The notes under the pieces: model-generated
Told to the model about the DNA's origin: nothing
The model's input: only the letters and a program-made list of their open reading frames with translations
Databases searched by the model: none
In this document: one piece after another, positions 1-7,258 of the stretch
Layout of the letters: the number at the start of each line of letters is the position of its first letter
How positions within the stretch are numbered: position 1 is the stretch's first letter
Program-made: the position numbers and the translations under genes
Origin: DASQHL01 sp963843685
GTDB lineage: Bacteria > Chloroflexota > Dehalococcoidia > DSTF01 > JACRBR01
Assembly: GCA_963843685.1 (NCBI GenBank)
Contig: CAWJLO010000020.1
Coordinates: 62,001-126,000, forward strand
DNA length: 64,000 nucleotides
Direction of reading: 5' to 3'

Positions 1-193
1 CACCCTTGCCCGAACCGAGGCTCAGCAGCTCCACGTACGTGTTGTCGATGCGGAAGAGGGTGTTACGCGTGCCGTAGCTCGGATGCTCGCCTCGCCATGA
101 AGGCCGCCGCCCGAACAGCGCGCTGTAGTCGGCCGTCGCCGCCTCCAGGTCCTGCACGGCGATCACCACGTGGTCCAGCGTCAGGTCACTCAT
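1..193 (-). CDS. VOC (glyoxalase/bleomycin-resistance fold) protein, N-terminal fragment
   Basis: Only the first 64 residues lie in the window; the rest runs off the left edge. The start MSDLTLDHVVIAVQDLEAAT is the typical first beta-alpha unit of the vicinal-oxygen-chelate fold, with a metal-ligand candidate His in DHVV and the usual FGRRP turn. The ATG (191-193) overlaps the TGA of the upstream methylmalonyl-CoA epimerase in an ATGA arrangement, so the two are translationally coupled. The substrate cannot be told from the fragment. The coupling to an epimerase suggests a second VOC enzyme of the same operon (inference). Confidence 0.75.
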   Translation of the reverse strand, partial: MSDLTLDHVVIAVQDLEAATADYSALFGRRPSWRGEHPSYGTRNTLFRIDNTYVELLSLGSGKG

Positions 194-621
194 GCGCCGC
201 TCTCCGCGGCCGGTGCCTCTTCCTCGAGCGGCTGGCACAGCTCGACGAGCGTCCCCGCCATCGCCGTCGGATGCAGGAAGCAGATGCGCCCGGCGATGCC
301 GATCCGCGTCACCTGGTCGATCATCTCGGTGCCACGCGCCTTCAGCGCCGTCAGGTCCCGCTCGACGTCGTCGACCTCAAAGCAGACGTGGTGCAGGCCC
401 TCGCCCTTGCGGTCCAGAAAGCGCTTGATGCCGGTGTCCTCGACGATGGGCTCCAGCAGCTCGATCTCGCTGTTGCCGAGCGTGAGCAGCGCCGCCTCGA
501 CGCCCTGTTCGCGTATCGTCTGCGTCTTGTGGACGTGCAGGCCCAGGACGTCGCGGTAGAACCGCATCGCCTGCTCCATGTCGCGCACCACGACGCCGAC
601 GTGATGGACCTTCTTGATCAC
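190..621 (-). CDS. mce: methylmalonyl-CoA epimerase
   Basis: The 143-residue protein has the length and pattern of methylmalonyl-CoA epimerase, which interconverts (2R)- and (2S)-methylmalonyl-CoA between propionyl-CoA carboxylase and methylmalonyl-CoA mutase. Family hallmarks are visible: HHVGVVV at residues 6-12, the block EIELLEP near 53-59, GEGLHHVCFEVDD near 74-86, and GTLVELCQP near the C-terminus. These carry the His, Glu/Gln, His and Glu metal ligands. Most of the rest matches a single VOC domain. The start is GTG at 619-621. A TACACT hexamer lies exactly 6 bases upstream with no Shine-Dalgarno sequence, so the mRNA may be leaderless. A cobalamin-dependent mutase partner is expected elsewhere; the class II ribonucleotide reductase here shows the cell uses B12. 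Confidence 0.88.
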   Translation of the reverse strand: MIKKVHHVGVVVRDMEQAMRFYRDVLGLHVHKTQTIREQGVEAALLTLGNSEIELLEPIVEDTGIKRFLDRKGEGLHHVCFEVDDVERDLTALKARGTEMIDQVTRIGIAGRICFLHPTAMAGTLVELCQPLEEEAPAAESGA

Positions 622-633
622 CCCGCGAGTGTA
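622..633 (-). promoter_or_regulatory. candidate leaderless promoter of mce
   Basis: On the minus strand the hexamer TACACT (633-628) is followed by six bases and then the GTG start codon at 621. A transcript starting about 7 bases after the hexamer would begin at the start codon. The same spacing recurs upstream of genes at 6827, 11390 and 29668. Confidence 0.45.
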
Positions 634-696
634 TCGGAGCCCCCGACGTGGCGAAACGCGTCTGTAAAGACGCGGCTTGCGCCGCGGGGCCAGGCC

Positions 697-1158
697 CTAC
701 GCCGCCTTCGCCTTCGCTGCGAACTCCTTGAGCGCGGGCAGGTGCTCCTTGTAGTGGCCTGAGCCGCTGGCCTCCAGCAGCTTGTTGACGGTCTTCCCCT
801 CGCCGAAGCGGTCGTCCGGCAGCGCTTTGGCCGCCCGGAGGTAGTTGGCGAACGACTGCTGCAGGTCGGCGACTACCGTTGATGCATTCTGTCCTGCCAT
901 CGCCGAGGCGAACTTCGCGTTCCAGGCATCGGCGTCGCTGTAGTCGACGCCCTCCGGCGTCGGCCGCTCGCCGCGTCCCATCCGCTCGAGCGCGCCCGTC
1001 ATCGTGTGCTGCCAGCCGGCGATGTGCGCGACGATGTCCTTGGCGTTCCAGCTGCCGTAGAAGCGCACGCTCATCGCCCGCTCGTCGAGCCCCTGCACCG
1101 TCGCGAGCAGTTCGCGAAACCCGGACTCGACCTCGTTCAGCGTCGTCTGCTTGTCCAT
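697..1158 (-). CDS. DinB-fold (DfsB/ClbS or maleylpyruvate-isomerase-like) protein
   Basis: This is a 153-residue helical protein of the DinB/mycothiol-S-transferase fold. The signature is WNAKDIVAHIAGWQHTM around residues 37-53, where the first metal-ligand His normally sits, with a late His in GHYKEHLPAL. Members are metal-dependent thiol transferases or of unknown function, and the substrate cannot be inferred. It has its own Shine-Dalgarno (GGAGG, seven bases before ATG 1158). It is one of four DinB-like genes in the window (also at 9975, 10465 and 17800), all quite different from each other. Confidence 0.7.
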   Translation of the reverse strand: MDKQTTLNEVESGFRELLATVQGLDERAMSVRFYGSWNAKDIVAHIAGWQHTMTGALERMGRGERPTPEGVDYSDADAWNAKFASAMAGQNASTVVADLQQSFANYLRAAKALPDDRFGEGKTVNKLLEASGSGHYKEHLPALKEFAAKAKAA

Positions 1159-1269
1159 CGTCCTGCCTCCGATTCGTCCTCGTCTATCGCGCGGCGGGTA
1201 GCGCCTCGTTCGGGGGTTCGAGTGTAGGGACGGGACGAGCGCCGGTCAATGCGGGGGTCCGAACGCATC

Positions 1270-1299
1270 TTGACCGCCTTTCGAGACGGCCGATAGCAT
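1270..1299 (+). promoter_or_regulatory. candidate promoter of tRNA-Val
   Basis: TTGACC (1270-1275), an 18-base spacer and TAGCAT (1294-1299) lie about 75 bases upstream of the tRNA gene. The match to the sigma-70 consensus is moderate. The 1159-1376 interval holds no gene that I can support. Confidence 0.35.
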
Positions 1300-1376
1300 G
1301 CACGGCGCCTCCGGGGCGATGAGGTCTGGCAGCGATTCTTGAGCGTCGGACTCTGCCTTCGGATGACGGCGCATGG

Positions 1377-1453
1377 GGGCGATTAGCTCAGCTGGTTAGA
1401 GCGTCTCGCTTACACCGAGAAGGTCGCAGGTTCGAGTCCTGCATCGCCCACCA
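1377..1453 (+). tRNA. tRNA-Val (anticodon TAC)
   Basis: A full cloverleaf is readable. The seven-base acceptor stem GGGCGAT pairs with ATCGCCC. The D arm contains AGCTCAGCTGGTTAGAGC. The anticodon stem TCTCG/CGAGA closes the loop CTTACAC, giving anticodon TAC. The T arm GCAGGTTCGAGTCCTGC is canonical. The discriminator is A and CCA is encoded (1451-1453). Confidence 0.97.
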
Positions 1454-1638
1454 CCTTAAGCCCCGCCGCTCTCCGTGAACTTCTCCGCTGACGTGCCCGG
1501 GCGACGCCGTTTTGCGTCTGTTGTGAACCTGCGCGATGGCCTGGATCAGGCCCTCGGCAGCAGTTGTAAAAGAAGTTCTAAAACTCCTAGGCGAAACCCC
1601 TACAGAGCCCGTAAGGACCGGCCGACCAATTAGGTGAC

Positions 1639-1731
1639 GGCGTGGACGCAGCCGCCAACCGGAGCCTGAAGGCTGCGGGTGGCAACAGAAAACGGCCACG
1701 CCCGGTGCCCGAACTAGAGGGCCGGGCACCG
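1639..1731 (+). ncRNA. structured 5' leader upstream of the first Flp pilin
   Basis: The 360 bases between tRNA-Val and the pilin start contain no supported gene but strong base pairing. A seven-base helix GGCGTGG (1639-1645) pairs with CCACGCC (1696-1702). It encloses a nested hairpin, CCG (1659-1661) with CGG (1676-1678) and AGCC (1663-1666) with GGCT (1671-1674), closed by a TGAA loop. Directly after it comes a nine-base perfect hairpin, CGGTGCCCG (1703-1711) with CGGGCACCG (1723-1731). A further G-rich stretch leads into the pilin ribosome-binding site. I do not recognise the class. A short GGACGCA segment recalls the GEMM (c-di-GMP-I) aptamer, but the rest does not match. Confidence 0.45.
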
Positions 1732-1813
1732 TCCCCCAGAAAGGGGATGTCGCTGATGTCAGGTCCTGGCCGCCCTCGCCGGGGAACGAAGCTCCGACAA
1801 AGGGGGAAAAGGT

Positions 1814-2023
1814 ATGCTGAAGGAACTGGCTCTGCGTGTGCTCGTCGCCCTCCAGGGCATCGAGTCAAAGGTGACGGACGAGGAAGGCCAGACGCTGGCT
1901 GAGTACGGCCTCATCATGGCGGTCATCGCCATTGCGGTCGTGGTGGCGGCGGTCGTGGCGTTCCGTGGCGCGATCGTGTCGGCGTTCAACGGCGCCACGA
2001 AGTGCCTCAGCGGCTCCTGCTAA
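1814..2023 (+). CDS. flp: Flp-type (tad) pilin, copy 1
   Basis: The 69-residue prepilin ends its leader at the Flp processing site: Gly25 is followed by QTLAEY, giving Glu at +5 and Tyr at +6 as required by TadV/CpaA-type prepilin peptidase. The next 25 residues are one hydrophobic helix. The mature protein ends in CLSGSC, two cysteines that could form a disulfide. A purine-rich ribosome-binding site (GGGGGAAAAGG) precedes the ATG. It should be the structural subunit of tight-adherence or type IVc pili, but no tad assembly genes lie in the window. Its neighbour at 2130 is a paralogue with the same processing site and C-terminal cysteine pair. Confidence 0.9.
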   Translation: MLKELALRVLVALQGIESKVTDEEGQTLAEYGLIMAVIAIAVVVAAVVAFRGAIVSAFNGATKCLSGSC

Positions 2024-2057
2024 GAGCCGAAGAAGGCAAACAGGCCTACTGTTGAAC

Positions 2058-2089
2058 GAGGGGCGCCCGGCGACGCCGCGGCGCCCCTC
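2058..2089 (+). terminator. hairpin between the two pilin genes
   Basis: A perfect ten-base stem GAGGGGCGCC/GGCGCCCCTC with a 12-base loop lies between the pilins. Only a weak CTT tract follows, so partial termination or mRNA processing that sets the ratio of the two pilins is more likely than complete termination. Confidence 0.5.
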
Positions 2090-2129
2090 CTTCACACCCG
2101 CCACCGGCCGTTTGCGAAGGGAAAAGCAC

Positions 2130-2336
2130 ATGCTCACAGGATTGGCTCTGCGGATCCTGGCTGCCCTGCAGAGCGTCCCCGCGGCGCGGCACGAGGAAGG
2201 CCAGACACTGGCCGAGTACAGCCTCATCGTCGGCGTCATCGGCGTGGCCATCGTTGGCATCGCGCTGGTGGTCTTCAGGGACGCGCTGGCTGGTGCGTTT
2301 AACGGTGTTATCCCCTGTCTGACAGGGTCCTGCTAG
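2130..2336 (+). CDS. flp: Flp-type (tad) pilin, copy 2
   Basis: The 68-residue prepilin has the processing site G24 followed by QTLAEY, a single hydrophobic helix and a C-terminal CLTGSC cysteine pair. It differs from copy 1 mainly in the leader (SVPAARHEEG) and in the helix (VIGVAIVGIALVVF). The ATG is chosen because AAGGG lies at a suitable distance and the leader then has the same length as in copy 1. It probably forms a mixed or alternative pilus with copy 1. Confidence 0.88.
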   Translation: MLTGLALRILAALQSVPAARHEEGQTLAEYSLIVGVIGVAIVGIALVVFRDALAGAFNGVIPCLTGSC

Positions 2337-2367
2337 CGCTCTAGCACCGCTCACAAAACGCTCGAAC

Positions 2368-2395
2368 GAGAGGCACGTCGGCTGACGTGCCTCTT
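2368..2395 (+). terminator. rho-independent-like terminator after the pilins
   Basis: The eleven-base perfect stem AGAGGCACGTC/GACGTGCCTCT with a GGCT tetraloop is followed by a short T-containing stretch. Confidence 0.65.
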
Positions 2396-2459
2396 CAGGT
2401 TTCGGTCGCCCCCGTCCTGCGCCGCGCGCGTTCTGATGCCGACACTCCTAGGGGAATCA

Positions 2460-3827
2460 GTGAGGGTCAGCAAGTTGGACTCACCACCGCGGAGCGTGCC
2501 GGAACGCGCATGGCCCGCATGGCTCGGCCTGACGCTCGTCGTGGCCGCGGGGCTCGTCGTGCGCGCCGCGCTGATGCCGTACCACGCCTACCTGCCCGGC
2601 GGGTCGATGGACGAGCACTTCTGGACCGCCTGGATGCAGGCGATCCACGAGCACGGCGTCCTCAACGTCTTCACGACGACCAGCACCAACTACGTCGGCT
2701 ACCAGTGGGTGCTGTGGATCCTCTCGATCATCTACGGCTGGGCCGGCGGCTCGTACGGCGCTCCGGGGCCGGGGCTGCACCTCCTCGTCAAGACGCCGTC
2801 GGTGCTCGCCGACGTCCTGCTCATCATCGCAACGTGGCACGTGACCTCAGCGCTCGTCGCCGAGGAGCACCGAAGGCGGCGCCTGGCGCTCACGGCGGCG
2901 GCCGTCATCGCGTTCCAGCCGGCCGTGCTCTACGACGGCGCGGTCTGGGCCCAGACGGACGCGTCGATCAGCGTCGCGATGCTCGCGGCGCTGCTCCTGG
3001 CCTTTCGCGGCCGTCCCGGCTGGGCGTGGGCCGTCTGGACGGCCGGCTTCCTCATCAAGCCGCAGCCCGTCCTGCTGCTTCCGGTGCTGCTGGTGCTGAC
3101 GCTCCGCACGAGCGGACCCCGCGGCTTCCTGCGAGGAGCGACCGCCGGCGTCGCCGTGACGGCCGTCGTGCTCGGGCCCTGGATCTTGCACGGCGACCTG
3201 CATCGCGTGACGACCGCTTACGGCGCGCTCATGGGCTCCGACTACGGCCGGCTGTCGGTGTCCGCGTGGAACACGTGGTGGTTCGCCGATCGATTCGGCA
3301 ACGCCGCCCCCGGAGACACCGTCGCCGTCCTGCCGTTCATGACGTACCGCGTGCTGGGGATGCTCCTGTCGCTGGGCGCGGCCACGATCGCCGGAGGGTA
3401 TCTGTGGGCGCGCACCGACTTGCGGCGCGCACTGATCGCCGGCGCCTACATGGCGTTCGCCTTCTACATGCTCCCCATATCGACACACGAGCGATACCTG
3501 TTCCCGTTCCTGGTGCTGCTGCTGCCCGTGGCGGCGATCGAGCGGCGCTGGCTCTGGCTGTACGCACCCGCCTCCGCGACGCTCTTCCTCAACATGTTCG
3601 TGATCGCGCCCTCGGCGAGCTCATGGTCGGGTCGCTGGGTCGACGCGCCGTTCATCTGGGGCGTGGCCGGACTGAACGTGGCGGTCTTCGCGGCCTTCAC
3701 GGTGATCGTCGCCTCCGGAGCGCGCGGCGCCCTCCCCTACATTCGCAACTACGTGATGAGCAACTACCCCTTCAACCGGATCGCCAGCTCGCGCACGACA
3801 CCCGCCCTTTCCGAAACACGCTCGTAG
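2460..3827 (+). CDS. polytopic membrane glycosyltransferase-like protein (GT-C type)
   Basis: The protein of about 455 residues is built of roughly ten hydrophobic helices. The first extracytoplasmic loop holds an acidic DEHFW motif, which is the usual position of the catalytic Asp/Glu of GT-C enzymes using lipid-phosphate sugars. Conserved-looking loop segments include LVKTPSVLADVLL, YDGAVWAQTD and HERYLFPFLVLLLPV, which recall the mannosyltransferase/ALG6-ALG8-like and DUF2029 groups. It probably transfers a hexose from a polyprenyl-phosphate donor at the outer face of the membrane; donor and acceptor are unknown. The start is uncertain. GTG 2460 has AGGGG five bases upstream, while ATG 2436 in the same frame has no ribosome-binding site. 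Confidence 0.7.
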   Translation: MRVSKLDSPPRSVPERAWPAWLGLTLVVAAGLVVRAALMPYHAYLPGGSMDEHFWTAWMQAIHEHGVLNVFTTTSTNYVGYQWVLWILSIIYGWAGGSYGAPGPGLHLLVKTPSVLADVLLIIATWHVTSALVAEEHRRRRLALTAAAVIAFQPAVLYDGAVWAQTDASISVAMLAALLLAFRGRPGWAWAVWTAGFLIKPQPVLLLPVLLVLTLRTSGPRGFLRGATAGVAVTAVVLGPWILHGDLHRVTTAYGALMGSDYGRLSVSAWNTWWFADRFGNAAPGDTVAVLPFMTYRVLGMLLSLGAATIAGGYLWARTDLRRALIAGAYMAFAFYMLPISTHERYLFPFLVLLLPVAAIERRWLWLYAPASATLFLNMFVIAPSASSWSGRWVDAPFIWGVAGLNVAVFAAFTVIVASGARGALPYIRNYVMSNYPFNRIASSRTTPALSETRS

Positions 3828-3955
3828 CCGCCCGGTCTATCGCGCCATCGATCGTGGCTATGATTCCTTGATCAGCCTGCGGCCCTCGCCTATGCTGACC
3901 CCACTGTGTGAGGGCAGGCACAAACCGACCTGACCCTCGAAAAAGGAGCCCTTCC

Positions 3956-5071
3956 GTGTCCGTCAACCTGCGCATCCCCGGCCCCACCCCCTGTCCCGAC
4001 GACGTCCTCCAGGCGATGTCGCGGCAGATGATCAACCACCGCGGACCCGAGTTCGCGGACATCATCGCCCGCATCACGACCAGCCTGAAGAAGATGTTCG
4101 AGACCGAGAACGACGTCCTGACGCTGACCTCGGCCGGCACGGGCGCCATCGAGGCCGCGGTGGTCAACACGCTCTCGCCCGGCGACCGCGCGCTCTGCGT
4201 CTCGATCGGCGTCTTCGGTGACCGTTTCGCCGATATCGGCAAGACGTACGGCGTCGACGTGGAGAAGATCTCCTTCCCGATGGGGACCGCGGCCGACCCT
4301 GAGAAAGTGACGGAAGCGCTGAAGAAGGACGCCTCGTTCAAGGCCGTCATGGTCACGCACAACGAGACCTCGACCGGCGTCACGAACGACCTCGGCGCGA
4401 TCGCGAAGGCGATCCGCTCGGTTCGGCCCGACATCCTCATCCTCGTCGACGCGATCAGCAGTCTGGGCTCCGTGCCGCTCCCGATCGATGCCTGGGACCT
4501 GGACGTCGTGTTCACCGGATCGCAGAAGGGCTGGATGGTGCCGCCGGGGATGGCGATGGTCTCGGTCAGCAAGCGCGGCTGGGACGCCGTCGCGAAGGCG
4601 CGCATCCCGCGCTACTACTTCGATTACGGCAAGGCGAAGAGCTACCTCGAAAAGGGCCAGACGCCGTGGACCCCCGCCGTCTCCGTCTACTTCGCGATGG
4701 ACGTCGCTCTCCGCAAGCTCGAGGACGAAGGGCTCGCGAACATCCACGCCCGCCACGCGCGCCTCGGTCAGTTCACGCGCGACAACGTGAAAGCGCTGGG
4801 GCTGAAGCTGCTGGCGGACGAGCGCGTCGCCTCGAACACGGTCACGGCCGTGCGCGTGCCGGACGGCGTTGATGGCGCCGCGCTGACGAAGATGATGCGC
4901 ACCGAGTACAACACCGTACTCGCAGGCGGCCAGGGCGAGCTCACCGGCAAGATCTGGCGCATCGGCCACCTGGGCCTCGTCACGGAGGCGGACCTGACGG
5001 CGTGCTTCGATGCGCTCAAACTGGCGCTGCCGCGCGTCGGCTACGCGCCCGCCGGAGCGGCCGCGCGCTAG
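3956..5071 (+). CDS. class-V aminotransferase (serine/alanine-glyoxylate or phosphoserine type)
   Basis: This 371-residue fold-type-I PLP enzyme has the class V layout. The PLP Lys (about residue 191) sits in TGSQKGWMVPPG. The PLP-ring Asp is in LVDAISSLGS, the phosphate-binding segment is TSAGTGAIEAAV, and a C-terminal IGHLG contains the family's conserved Gly. Close relatives are annotated alanine/serine-glyoxylate aminotransferases. Because serA follows on the same strand, in this organism it may instead supply phosphoserine from 3-phosphohydroxypyruvate (inference; no serC is seen). The GTG start is chosen for AAAAGGAG seven bases upstream, which removes 16 residues from the longest frame. 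Confidence 0.88.
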   Translation: MSVNLRIPGPTPCPDDVLQAMSRQMINHRGPEFADIIARITTSLKKMFETENDVLTLTSAGTGAIEAAVVNTLSPGDRALCVSIGVFGDRFADIGKTYGVDVEKISFPMGTAADPEKVTEALKKDASFKAVMVTHNETSTGVTNDLGAIAKAIRSVRPDILILVDAISSLGSVPLPIDAWDLDVVFTGSQKGWMVPPGMAMVSVSKRGWDAVAKARIPRYYFDYGKAKSYLEKGQTPWTPAVSVYFAMDVALRKLEDEGLANIHARHARLGQFTRDNVKALGLKLLADERVASNTVTAVRVPDGVDGAALTKMMRTEYNTVLAGGQGELTGKIWRIGHLGLVTEADLTACFDALKLALPRVGYAPAGAAAR

Positions 5072-5095
5072 CCCGCGTCACGATCTCGAACGTTG

Positions 5096-5127
5096 GAGGG
5101 CCACGTTTCGGCGTGGCTCTCTTCATT
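5096..5127 (+). terminator. hairpin between aminotransferase and serA
   Basis: The ten-base stem GAGGGCCACG/CGTGGCTCTC (one G-T pair) is followed by TTCATT. It could end the aminotransferase transcript or act as an attenuator before serA. Confidence 0.5.
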
Positions 5128-5198
5128 CCAGAACCATCGCCGCGCCGATCGTGCCGTTCCTACTCCGAAGTGCGATGCCCCGATACCCTTGTGACGCA

Positions 5199-6794
5199 AT
5201 GAACCCAGCGAAGAAGATCCTCGTAGCTGACCCCATCGCCCAGGACGGCATCGACATCCTCAGGACGGAGGCGGAGGCCGACGTGCGCACCGGCATGACG
5301 CCGGAGCAGCTCATCGAGGCGATCCCCGCGTACCACGCGCTCGTCGTGCGGAGCGAGACGCGCGTCACGCCGGAAGTGTTCGCCGCGGGGAAGCTGCTCC
5401 AGGCCGTCGGGCGCGCCGGCGTCGGCGTCGACAACATCGACCTCAACGCCGCAACGGAGCGTGGCGTCATCGTCGTCAACGCACCGCTCGGCAACACGAT
5501 CTCGGCCGCGGAGCACGCGATCGGCCTCATGCTGGCCCTCGCCCGGCACATCCCGGAAGCGAACGCGTCGCTGAAAGGCGGCGAATGGAAGCGCGCGAAG
5601 TTCGTCGGCGTGGAGGTGCGCGGCAAGACGCTGGGCGTCGTCGGCCTGGGCCAGGTGGGCTCAGAGGTGGCGCGCCGCGGCAAGGGACTCGACATGACGG
5701 TCGTTGCGAATGACCCCTTCGTCTCCGCGGATCGCGCCGCCGTGCTCGGCGTCGAGCTGGCGTCCTCGCTTGACGATCTCCTGGGACGGGCCGACTTCGT
5801 GTCGTTGCACACCGTGCTGACAGCGCAGACGCGCCATCTCATCGGCACGGCGGAGCTGGCCATGATGCGCCCGTCCGCGCGGCTGATTAACACCGCGCGG
5901 GGCGACCTGATCGACATCGACGCGCTGGTCGCCGCCGTGGACGCCGGCCAGATCGCCGGCGCGGCCATCGACGTCTTCCCGCAGGAGCCGCCCGACATGG
6001 CCGCAGCCGTACTCCACAACGACAAGATCATCGTCACGCCGCACCTCGGCGCCTCAACGACGGAGGCCCAGGAGCGCGTCGCCGTTGACGTCGCCGCGCA
6101 GGTGCTGGCCATCCTCCGCGGCGAGCCGGCGCAGTACGCCGTGAACGCGCCGATGATCGCCGCCGAGACGATGACCGTCATCGCGCCGTACATCCCCGTG
6201 GCGGAGACGGCCGCCCGGTTGGCTACGCAGCTCGCCGCCGGACAGATGGGCAACATCGAGATCGAATACCTCGGCGAGATCGCGCAGCACGACACGACGG
6301 CATTGCGTGCCGCCGTCATCAAGGGGCTGATGGCGCCGATCAGTGAAGAGAACGTCACGATCGTCAACGCCGGACTGATCGCCGAGAGCCGCGGCATGCG
6401 GATCACCGAGCGCAAGGGGCCGGCCGAGGACGTGTACGCGAACCTCGTGCGTGTGCACATCCACACGAGCGGCGGCGACACCGACGTCACCGGCACCGTC
6501 GCGCACGACGGCCCGCACATCGTCGCCATCAACGACTTCTGGGTGGACATTCCGCCCGGCGACGGCTGGTTGCTGCTGTGCGAGAACCAGGACCGCCCCG
6601 GCATGATCGGCGCCGTCGGCACGTTCCTGGGCGAGCACGACATCAACATCAGCTTCATGCGCGTCGGCCGCACGGCAGTGCGCGGCCGTGCGCTGATGGC
6701 CGTCGGCATCGACGACCCGATCTCGCCCGAGCAGGTGGCGGCGCTCCTGCGCATCCCGAACATCCTGTCCGCTCGCGTCACCGCCTTCTCGTAA
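5199..6794 (+). CDS. serA: D-3-phosphoglycerate dehydrogenase, long ACT-containing form
   Basis: The 531-residue enzyme catalyses the first step of serine synthesis, oxidising 3-phosphoglycerate with NAD. The domain order is: substrate-binding half; Rossmann domain with GLGQVG near residue 150; catalytic Arg in NTARGDLID near 230; Glu in QEPP near 262; His in TPHLGAST near 280. Then comes the intervening (ASB-type) domain and a C-terminal ACT regulatory domain (DRPGMIGAVGTFLGEHDINI). The length fits the long mycobacterial/Bacillus type, usually inhibited by serine. The ATG at 5199 starts exactly at the family N-terminus (MNPAKKILVADPIAQDG); the frame is open 63 codons further up, but that stretch is unconserved. 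The upstream aminotransferase may be its pathway partner. Confidence 0.95.
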   Translation: MNPAKKILVADPIAQDGIDILRTEAEADVRTGMTPEQLIEAIPAYHALVVRSETRVTPEVFAAGKLLQAVGRAGVGVDNIDLNAATERGVIVVNAPLGNTISAAEHAIGLMLALARHIPEANASLKGGEWKRAKFVGVEVRGKTLGVVGLGQVGSEVARRGKGLDMTVVANDPFVSADRAAVLGVELASSLDDLLGRADFVSLHTVLTAQTRHLIGTAELAMMRPSARLINTARGDLIDIDALVAAVDAGQIAGAAIDVFPQEPPDMAAAVLHNDKIIVTPHLGASTTEAQERVAVDVAAQVLAILRGEPAQYAVNAPMIAAETMTVIAPYIPVAETAARLATQLAAGQMGNIEIEYLGEIAQHDTTALRAAVIKGLMAPISEENVTIVNAGLIAESRGMRITERKGPAEDVYANLVRVHIHTSGGDTDVTGTVAHDGPHIVAINDFWVDIPPGDGWLLLCENQDRPGMIGAVGTFLGEHDINISFMRVGRTAVRGRALMAVGIDDPISPEQVAALLRIPNILSARVTAFS

Positions 6795-6814
6795 GACCGG
6801 CCGCACGCGGGAGG

Positions 6815-6820
6815 TAGAAT
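6815..6820 (+). promoter_or_regulatory. TAGAAT -10 element six bases before the acetyltransferase start
   Basis: TAGAAT (6815-6820), CGCCGC, then ATG 6827 has the same geometry as the nrdJ promoter. No clear -35 element is seen. A GGGAGG lies 12 bases before the ATG, so a leadered start cannot be excluded. Confidence 0.4.
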
Positions 6821-6826
6821 CGCCGC

Positions 6827-7258
6827 ATGGACCTCGCTCTCGCGCTATGTGAGGCGCAGCCGCATCACTTCGACGCGATCGTCCGCATCGAGCAAGAGAG
6901 TGGCGAGGGTTCGCTCGTCGCCCTCACCCGCGGCCACGCGCTGGCCGAAGCGATCGGCCGCGGCCACCATGTCACCGTGGCGACCGTCGACGGCACCGTC
7001 GCAGGCTGGATCTGGTTCGGAACTGACATGGGACGCGGCGCCGAAGAGGTCGGCTACGTCTACCGCGTCGCCGTCGCGCGATCGCACGCGAGATCAGGCA
7101 TCGGCGCCGCGCTGCTCGCGCACGCCCAGGTCACGCTCGCCGCTCGCGGCGTGACGCGCGTTCGCACGACCGTCGACGCCGGCAGGCACGACGCGCGCGC
7201 GTTCTTCGAGCGTAGCGGTTACCGCGTGGACGCCGTGACGATGGAGCGGCCGCTGTGA
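6827..7258 (+). CDS. GNAT-family N-acetyltransferase
   Basis: This 143-residue single GNAT domain transfers an acetyl group from acetyl-CoA to an unknown amine. Motif A is visible as VYRVAVARSHARSGIGAALL, with the pyrophosphate loop R-x-x-G-I-G. Motif B ends in AFFERSGYRVD near the C-terminus. The stop overlaps the GTG start of the CapA-like gene (GTGA), so the two are translated together. The acceptor cannot be predicted. Confidence 0.82.
   Translation: MDLALALCEAQPHHFDAIVRIEQESGEGSLVALTRGHALAEAIGRGHHVTVATVDGTVAGWIWFGTDMGRGAEEVGYVYRVAVARSHARSGIGAALLAHAQVTLAARGVTRVRTTVDAGRHDARAFFERSGYRVDAVTMERPL

Noticed and set aside
1388..1729. Minus-strand reading frame of 113 codons containing MQDSNLRPSR across tRNA-Val
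   Set aside because: This is the familiar false protein produced by translating the reverse complement of a tRNA gene and its flank; the tRNA explains the region.
1639..1731. GEMM (c-di-GMP-I) riboswitch upstream of the pilin
   Set aside because: Only a GGACGCA segment is similar; the tetraloop-receptor hairpins and the GGTAGCGGGGTTACC part are missing. Kept as an unclassified structured leader.
5010..5198. 63-codon N-terminal extension of serA
   Set aside because: Unconserved, Arg-rich, and would run through the terminator-like hairpin; ATG 5199 gives the family N-terminus.
5123..6781. Minus-strand open frame of 552 codons opposite serA
   Set aside because: Same reason: Ser/Thr/Arg/Ala-rich shadow without motifs; serA accounts for the DNA.
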